Source: Chrysochromulina tobinii (lineage: Eukaryota; Haptophyta; Prymnesiales; Chrysochromulinaceae). Taken from it: a DNA stretch of 31,891 nt. The stretch's first letter is position 1, and the number at the start of each line of letters is the position of its first letter. Of this stretch, positions 26,875-31,891 are shown piece by piece. The position numbers and the translations under genes are program-made. The notes below the pieces were generated by a model, which did no database searches, was not told where the DNA came from, and was given only the letters and a program-made list of their open reading frames with translations. The stretch spans positions 1 to 31,891 of the forward strand of contig JWZX01003267.1 in the NCBI GenBank assembly GCA_001275005.1. The letters are read 5' to 3'.

Positions 26875-28995
26875 TTACAGCGCCTGGAGCTGTTGGAAGG
26901 CATATTGAGAGAGCTTGACGGGATTGGCGACGTCTGGAACCACGGCCCGGATATTCCTACCAAATGCGAGCATGCTACCAACGATGTTGTTAATGCCTGC
27001 GGGCACTGCCCCTGGAAGGACAGCTGAGCTGTCGATGGAACTTCCAGCATTCATCTTCCGCTTCTGCTTCTCACGCCATGCCAGGTGAACCCGTGCTTCC
27101 CAGCTGGTCCCTTTCCAATCATCGTGCGATGCCCACCGAAACTCACTGTCGCGCAGGTCGGCCACAGTCGCACCCTCGCTGACTTCCTTGCCTTCCTTCA
27201 CGCGAGAGCGGAGCTCTTCGTAAACCATCTCTGTGGTCAGTACACGCTGCGAATCGTCGCCGAAGTTGCCGCGCCGCGTCAGGTGCTTAAATTGTTTTGT
27301 GATGGCAGCTACTGCAGCAGGATCGACTAGGCCATAAGTCTTGAGCTGATCGACGAGGAACTCCGTCTCCGTGAGCACGGCATGGACACGGGGTAAATCG
27401 CCGCGAATGGCGTCTCGGAGCAGGCACTCGTCGGCGAGCTTGCCATAGTCGGTCTCGAAGATGGTGCGATTACGCTTGATCACGTGCACATCGGAGATGC
27501 TTTGAGAGAGCGCCAGCACACCCATAGGGACGAACATGCTCGTGTCGGCCTTGGCGATGGGCGTCTTAGGGGTGATGTCACCGTAGCCAATGGTCGTCAT
27601 CGTGACGACCGTCCAATAGAAGCTGTCCAGCAGCCCGAGCCAGTCGAAGAAGAACTGCTCTCGTTCAACCAAGCTTGCGCTGCTGTGCGTCTGCCGAATG
27701 AGCATGTAGTGTAACACGATGCCTACGATGAGCACGGCTCCTGATGGGAGAAGCGCCTTCACGTACCGCCGTGTGTAGTTGACCTTCAGATTTACCTCCT
27801 CCACCGACAACGTTGAGTCTTCCACCGAGACGGTCTTCTGATCATTGTCCACCAAGCCAAGGCAGTCAAGGATTCGATCGCGCCAGTAATCCGCCGTGAG
27901 GAAGGTGAATAAATGGTTGAAGTAGCTGAAGATCACTGCGATGCCGACGACGGAATAGAATGTGGTGAACAGCTTGCTCAACGCAGAATGTGGAAAAAAG
28001 TCGCCGTATCCGACAGTCGTCGCGGTGACCGTGATGAAGTAGAGGCTGTCTATCGGCTGCCAGCCTTCGAGCAGGTTGTAGGCTACCATCCCGACTAGGT
28101 AATACACGAACGGCTGCCAGCTCCTCTCAAGGAACGCCCTGATGCCAATATCCGCAAACCTCTGGCGCCATCGTTCCCATGCATTGTCATGGCCTTGTGC
28201 ACTCTCCTCGAGCCGACCATAGGAGCCATCCTTAGGAGCATCTTCAATTGGAACGGCTTCTTTGCGCTTCACAAGACCACTCGACTCTCGCCATGCTCTC
28301 ACCGCCTGCGTATTTCTCACGTCTGCTTGCCGTTGAAAGGCCACGGCTGGTGCGGCTGGTGAACGACGAGGCGTCGGGAGCCCACGCGGCGAAGGAAGCC
28401 CAAATGGCGACCCCTTTCGACGAGATGGCGAGCTCCTTGGCGTTCCGGCACACCGAATGCGCTCCTTCTCCTTGACCAGTAGCCTTTGCTCCGCCCTGAG
28501 TTGCACTTTAAGTTTCTCATACTCCCGTCCGCAATCGCCCACGATTGCTATTACCCCCAGCTGCTCGGTTGGCCAGGCTTGTGGCGTTCTGGCCACGTAT
28601 GCATCCAACCTCTGTCGCTCACTCAAGTTTTCGGGAGTGTGGGGAGAGTAGGGAATTGGCTCATCTCTGTAGTCGCGGTCACTCACCGGTTCACGTAACT
28701 CGTGGCCGAGCAGCACGCGTGCTGCGGCAGCATAACGTGCTGCGGCGGCATACTCGTGAAGAGCTCCAGCGTTGCTACAATCAGCAGTCCTTGCAGTAGG
28801 CGTCGTCGCAACGGGTGATGGCGCAACAGGTGATTCTGTCGATCCATTTATGCGCTCCCTAAGGAGCGGCTCAGACGCAATGGGTGACCGAGCTCTCACG
28901 AACTCTTGCCAATCGGCCTCATGCTTGGCACGCCGAAGCTCATTTTCTGCGTACAATTTCGCTCGGCCGGCTCGCGGTGTTTCGACTGAGCCCAT
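26875..28995 (-). CDS. Two-pore-domain potassium channel (TPK-like, 4TM/2P)
   Basis: 706 aa. Two P-loops carry the K+ selectivity filter: TATTVGYGDFFP (GYGD 329-332) and TMTTIGYGDITP (GYGD 470-473). The four helices are FVYYLVGMVAYNLLEG, LFTTFYSVVGIAVIFSYFNH, LLPSGAVLIVGIVLHYMLI and MFVPMGVLALSQSISDVHVI. A ~280-residue N-terminal cytosolic part is charged and Ser/Pro/Ala-rich, with RRSPAAP and SPSRRKG-type candidate phosphorylation or 14-3-3 sites (not tested). After helix 4 the segment TETEFLVDQLKTYGLVDPAA aligns in outline with the EF-hand region of plant vacuolar TPK channels, but no intact calcium loop is seen, so calcium control is doubtful. Membrane (vacuolar or plasma) K+ conductance is expected. 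The ATG at 28995 is the first in frame. The upstream flank carries three TACCGGTA palindromes. Confidence 0.9.
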   Translation of the reverse strand: MGSVETPRAGRAKLYAENELRRAKHEADWQEFVRARSPIASEPLLRERINGSTESPVAPSPVATTPTARTADCSNAGALHEYAAAARYAAAARVLLGHELREPVSDRDYRDEPIPYSPHTPENLSERQRLDAYVARTPQAWPTEQLGVIAIVGDCGREYEKLKVQLRAEQRLLVKEKERIRCAGTPRSSPSRRKGSPFGLPSPRGLPTPRRSPAAPAVAFQRQADVRNTQAVRAWRESSGLVKRKEAVPIEDAPKDGSYGRLEESAQGHDNAWERWRQRFADIGIRAFLERSWQPFVYYLVGMVAYNLLEGWQPIDSLYFITVTATTVGYGDFFPHSALSKLFTTFYSVVGIAVIFSYFNHLFTFLTADYWRDRILDCLGLVDNDQKTVSVEDSTLSVEEVNLKVNYTRRYVKALLPSGAVLIVGIVLHYMLIRQTHSSASLVEREQFFFDWLGLLDSFYWTVVTMTTIGYGDITPKTPIAKADTSMFVPMGVLALSQSISDVHVIKRNRTIFETDYGKLADECLLRDAIRGDLPRVHAVLTETEFLVDQLKTYGLVDPAAVAAITKQFKHLTRRGNFGDDSQRVLTTEMVYEELRSRVKEGKEVSEGATVADLRDSEFRWASHDDWKGTSWEARVHLAWREKQKRKMNAGSSIDSSAVLPGAVPAGINNIVGSMLAFGRNIRAVVPDVANPVKLSQYAFQQLQAL

Positions 28996-29060
28996 CGCGC
29001 GCGCTCCGCCCCGCGCGGTGGACAGCCTGCAAGCACCAATTGGCGCCGTTTGTCTTACGG

Positions 29061-29127
29061 TACCGGTACGGTACCGGTAAAAAAGACAGCGGGGGAGCCG
29101 GGATACACACGGGACACTGTACCGGTA
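29061..29127. promoter_or_regulatory. Three TACCGGTA palindromes upstream of the K+ channel gene
   Basis: Perfect 8-bp palindromes at 29061-29068, 29072-29079 and 29120-29127, lying 66-132 bp upstream of the channel ATG (28995, minus strand). Position and repetition suggest a binding site for a dimeric regulator; not proven. Confidence 0.4.
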
Positions 29128-29604
29128 GGTCTCGAGGGAACATTCGAGGTGTGTGCTGAACCCCGTGAGGTTGTTTTATTGAGCTGCCAGGTCGCTGAGA
29201 TCCGGCTTAGCCCTTAGGATCCCTGGATCCGGGGATGGGCCGTATTCCGTGGATGTGCGTACAGGCTACAACGGGTCATCATTGGGCGACGGGGGAGCAC
29301 GCGGGAGGGCGGTCGAGCGTCGAGGTCCGCGAGCGCGCGGTGGCGTCGAATTGGCGCGACAACACCGAACCGGCGACGACAGCACACACACACAATCGCG
29401 CCACCCACAGCTCCCAGGAGACGCGCAGACCACGATCGGATGATGATCTCTTCACAACACTCATCTGCAATCGGATACCTTTCTCGCGATCTCCGGATCT
29501 GCCGCGCGAACGACCGTAGAACGAGCACCAGGATGCATGAACACACACCGCAACCAGAGACCGGGTTGTTTTGCAGTGTCGACGCGTCTCCAGCCGTCCG
29601 CGGA

Positions 29605-29648
29605 CGTCCGGTCATGGATGACCGGGCGTCCGGTCATGGATGACGCGC
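29605..29648. repeat. Tandem repeat, 2 x 22 bp
   Basis: A unit starting cgtccggtcatggatgac occurs at 29605 and 29627. Each contains the dyad GTCATGGATGAC. It lies just beyond the 3' end of the Myb-HMG gene. Confidence 0.7.
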
Positions 29649-29717
29649 ACCTGCGCTTTGCGCCACGCGCGCTGCGGCTTTGGGCCGTGTGAGGCCAACG
29701 CCTCTCGCCGCTCAATC

Positions 29718-31717
29718 CTAAGGCGCTTGCTGAGGCGCTTCCTCAGGCTTGGCCTGCGATGGCGCGGCCGTGCCCTCAGCGTGAGCACCGCTCGCCGAGG
29801 GCGCGGGCTCAAGCAGCACCCAGTTGCCAAAGGCCGCCATGGGGCCGCCGCCATAAAACTGGAGCTCCAGATTGTGCTGTGACTTGTCGTCATCGATGGC
29901 GTAGTACACGATAAAGTTGACGATGTCGCGCGTCTCCTCATCTATCATGAGTGACGAGTCCATGTTGCGCGACTCAATGATGCCCTCGCACCAGCCCACG
30001 GGCTCTGGGCTCCCCCAATTGAACAGGATGTGCTTGCCCAAGAGCGCGTCGCCCGCCTCACAGCCGAACTCGAGCTGCGCGCTCGTCGGCGGCTGGCTTG
30101 CGACCGCGTACCCCTCGGGCACGTACCAGGCGATCAGATTGCGGGGGAGCTTGCGCGAGGGCGATTTGCTCTTCTGCGAGGGAGGCGCCAGCGGTGCCAT
30201 CGAGGCACGGGCGTACACGGGCCGGCGCAGGGTGAGGTTTGCTATGGCAGCAGCAACGAGGCGCCACAAGGCGGCCACAGGAGGGCAGGTAGCAGCAGCG
30301 GACCAAGCAGCCGTCGCCGCGGCCACATCCATCAGCCAGTTTAAGAACAGTTTTCGTCAGGCCCGCGCGAGGCGGACAGTAGGATTGAGCTGGGTTAAAG
30401 TCGTTCATTCGTCCTTTGGATGCAGCCGCGGCGGCGGCGGCGGCGGCGGGCGCGTGTGCGCGCGGCTGGCTCGGCACGTACCTTGCTTGGGGGTTCCTCT
30501 CCGGCGGCAATGCGGCGCTCCTCCTCCTGTCGCTTGAGCTCCTTCTCGCGCTCATACCAGTTACCCGCCTCCATCTCGGCCTTGTACCGCTCCAAGTCTT
30601 CCGCCGCCTTGTCCATGTACACCTGCTTCTCGCTCTCATCCAGCGCCTTCCACGCTGCTCCCTGCAGCTTCGCCAGGTCTGGGACCGATGTGTCCGGGTG
30701 CGCTGCCTTGAGCGCTTCGCGCGTCTCGTCGCAAAAGTAGAGGTAACTCGAGTGCGGCTTCCTGGGCATCTTCATCAGCTCCGCCTTGATCGCGCGCTCC
30801 GCCTCACGCTTCGCCTTCTTCTCCTCCTTCTCCACCTTCTTGGCCGAGTTGGCTTGATCGCGCTCTGCACGCTCGGCGGCCCGCTTGGTTGCCTTGGCCT
30901 CTTTCTCGAGCGCTTTGGCCTGGCGCTCAGCTTGTTTCGCCGCGGCCGCAGCCGCGGCCTCTTCCGCCCGCGCGAAGCGCGTGCCCTCATCCAGGCCAAT
31001 CGCCGGCCCCGCGTCAGCCTCGCCCTCCTGGGCGTTCGAACGCTTGCGCTTGCCGATGACGATGTTGTAGTGCTGCTCGACTGCGGTGGCCGAGCGGCCG
31101 TTGCCAAGACGCGCGGCGATCTCCTTCCAGTTCTTGTCGCCCAGCTCCGTCACAAGCCCCATTAGCCGCGCCTGCTCCTCCGCTGACCAGCGTGGCACCT
31201 TGCTGCCTCCAGGCCGTTTATTGAGCGCCATCTGAAGCTGCATCTGCTGATTATGATACGCCGCCGCCGCGGCAGCATGCGCGATCGCCATCGGGTCCAT
31301 GAGCGTGGTACTCTGCGCAACCGCCGTCACCTCAGCGTCTGCCGTAGTCTCGCCGATGGTCAACGTCATGCCAGCCGGCGCAGGAGTGTGCATCACCAAT
31401 CCGACACCCGGGATCATGATGGTCGTCGCTCCCGCCAGCAGGGGGTTGACCTGCGGTAGAGATCCCGCCGCGGTGGGGGCGATAAACGGTCGGCCGGCTG
31501 TCGCCGCGGCGGCCGCCTGCGCTGCGATGGCGGCCTGCACGGCCGCCTTCGAGGCCGCGGCCTGTGCAGCATGCAGCTGTGCGGCGACGCCGAGGGCTGC
31601 TGTCGAGGAGGCGGGTGATGCCGTCGCTGTCGTGCCTGCTGCTACTGGTGGCTCAAGGGTCGCCATGGCGGTGGGTGGCTCGACGGGCGCTACGCTGGAG
31701 ACCGCGATGGTGGCCAT
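29718..31717 (-). CDS. Myb/SANT - HMG-box - Tudor-like nuclear protein (two exons)
   Basis: Exon 1 is 31717-30482 and exon 2 is 30173-29718, 563 aa. The frame opens at a GTG (31741); the first ATG is 31717. The N-terminus (1-165) is Ala/Thr/Pro-rich with AAAAAYHNQQMQLQMAL. A Myb/SANT domain (176-220) has RWSAEEQARLMGLVTELGDK, NWKEIAARLGNGRSATAVEQ, then basic GKRKR. A Lys/Ala/Glu coil (235-315) follows. The HMG box (317-390) has MPRKPHSSYLYFCDETREAL, LAKLQGAAWKALDESEKQVY. Exon 1 ends EEPPSK and joins KSKSPSRKLPRNLIAWYVPE in phase 0. Exon 2 encodes a Tudor-like domain: GKHILFNWGSPEPVGWCEGI, VNFIVYYAIDDDKSQHNLEL, NWVLLEP. Nuclear DNA binding with a chromatin-reading tail is the likely role. It shares the HMG-plus-Tudor theme with the gene at 18460. 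Confidence 0.8.
30174..30481 (-). other. Intron, 308 nt, GT-AG, phase 0
   Basis: Donor AAG|GTACGT (30481) and acceptor CTCCCTCGCAG (30174) on the minus strand. Without splicing the HMG-box frame ends in a low-complexity Arg run at 30395, while splicing connects to the conserved-looking C-terminal domain. The intron contains a GCC repeat (30425-30450). Confidence 0.75.
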
Positions 31718-31803
31718 CACACACACGGTCTCGAGGAGCACGGACCCGCTCTCAGTGGGGTTTTGCGGGGTTAGACTATGGATAGGCGTCTGAAAGGAGT
31801 GTG

Positions 31804-31891
31804 GTGCGTAACCCGGACTTCATTTACAAACAGGTGCATAACCCGGACGTCACTAACCCGGACTTGGCCGATGTCCGGGTTACGCACCTGT
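31804..31891. repeat. AACCCGGAC repeats forming a long inverted repeat
   Basis: AACCCGGAC occurs at 31810-31818, 31840-31848 and 31855-31863, and inverted at 31873-31881. Arms acaggtgcataacccggac (31830-31848) and gtccgggttacgcacctgt (31873-31891) are complementary at 18 of 19 positions with a 24-nt loop. A further partial copy, gtgcgtaacccggac, lies at 31804-31818. The structure reaches the window end, so it may be cut. It lies ~100 bp upstream of the Myb-HMG gene start and could be a hairpin, a regulator site or the end of a small transposon. Confidence 0.8.

Larger units (their letters stand above)
28996..29717. other. Intergenic region with palindromes and short repeats
   Basis: 722 bp between the 5' end of the channel gene and the 3' end of the Myb-HMG gene. 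It holds the TACCGGTA cluster (29061-29127), a two-copy ggatcc site near 29218-29231 and the 22-bp tandem repeat at 29605. Open frames have no recognisable product. Confidence 0.5.

Noticed and set aside
30395-30481. Arg-rich C-terminus of the Myb-HMG frame
   Set aside because: It lies beyond a consensus splice donor and is encoded by a GCC repeat; read as intron.
1-31891. Prokaryotic or viral origin, CRISPR array, integrated mobile element
   Set aside because: GT-AG introns, nuclear chromatin domains and monocistronic layout argue for eukaryotic nuclear DNA; no spacer array, transposase, integrase or viral hallmark gene was seen.

Overview
This is nuclear DNA of a eukaryotic, GC-rich microbe, most likely a unicellular alga of the haptophyte type. 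The eukaryotic assignment rests on GT-AG introns that join matching reading frames (14330-14454, 30174-30481, 24170-24252), chromatin domains (PWWP, HMG box, Myb/SANT, Tudor-like), a two-pore K+ channel and a tripeptidyl-peptidase I. Very Ala-rich chromatin proteins, proline/serine-rich linkers and the mix of families suggest a haptophyte. That placement is inference and was not tested. Genes are monocistronic, on both strands and mostly with few introns. Several open frames start at GTG or TTG; for those I chose the first ATG or a splice site.

Layout. 1-461 (-): 5' part of a low-complexity protein running off the window. 720-1703 (+): secreted phosphodiester glycosidase (NAGPA-like). 1883-2602 (+): conserved protein of unknown function with a twin-Arg hydrophobic leader. 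2902-7551/7689 (-): ~1550-1595 aa membrane/coiled-coil protein. 7824-9849 (+): tandem CAF16-type ABC ATPase, broken by a one-base frameshift. 10447-12129 (+): tripeptidyl-peptidase I (sedolisin) with all catalytic residues. 12673-13062 (-): standalone acyl-carrier-like protein. 13264-13668 (+): weak hypothetical. 13913-15003 (-): spliced coiled-coil/SH3-like protein. 15173-16480 (+): gamma-butyrobetaine dioxygenase-like 2OG oxygenase. 16881-18224 (+): leucyl/phenylalanyl-tRNA-protein transferase homologue carrying an SH3-like insert.

18460-24471 (+) is best read as one very large gene. Its order is PWWP, Tudor-like, Ala-rich coil, HMG box, A20-like zinc finger, MBD-like domain, TPR (interrupted by a second Tudor-like domain), NLS-like segment and a C-terminal domain that may be glycosyltransferase-like. 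It contains an apparent +1 frameshift at a TGA and an 83-nt intron whose two splice sites lie in a 21-nt direct repeat. The right end has an NHL-repeat protein (25328-26470, -), a two-pore K+ channel (26875-28995, -) and a spliced Myb-HMG-Tudor-like protein (29718-31717, -). An inverted repeat closes the window.

There is no operon logic. The recurring theme is chromatin reading: two multi-domain readers each combine an HMG box with Tudor-like modules. The most unusual items are the giant composite reader with its frameshift and apparently recently gained intron, and the eukaryotic L/F-transferase with an inserted SH3-like module.
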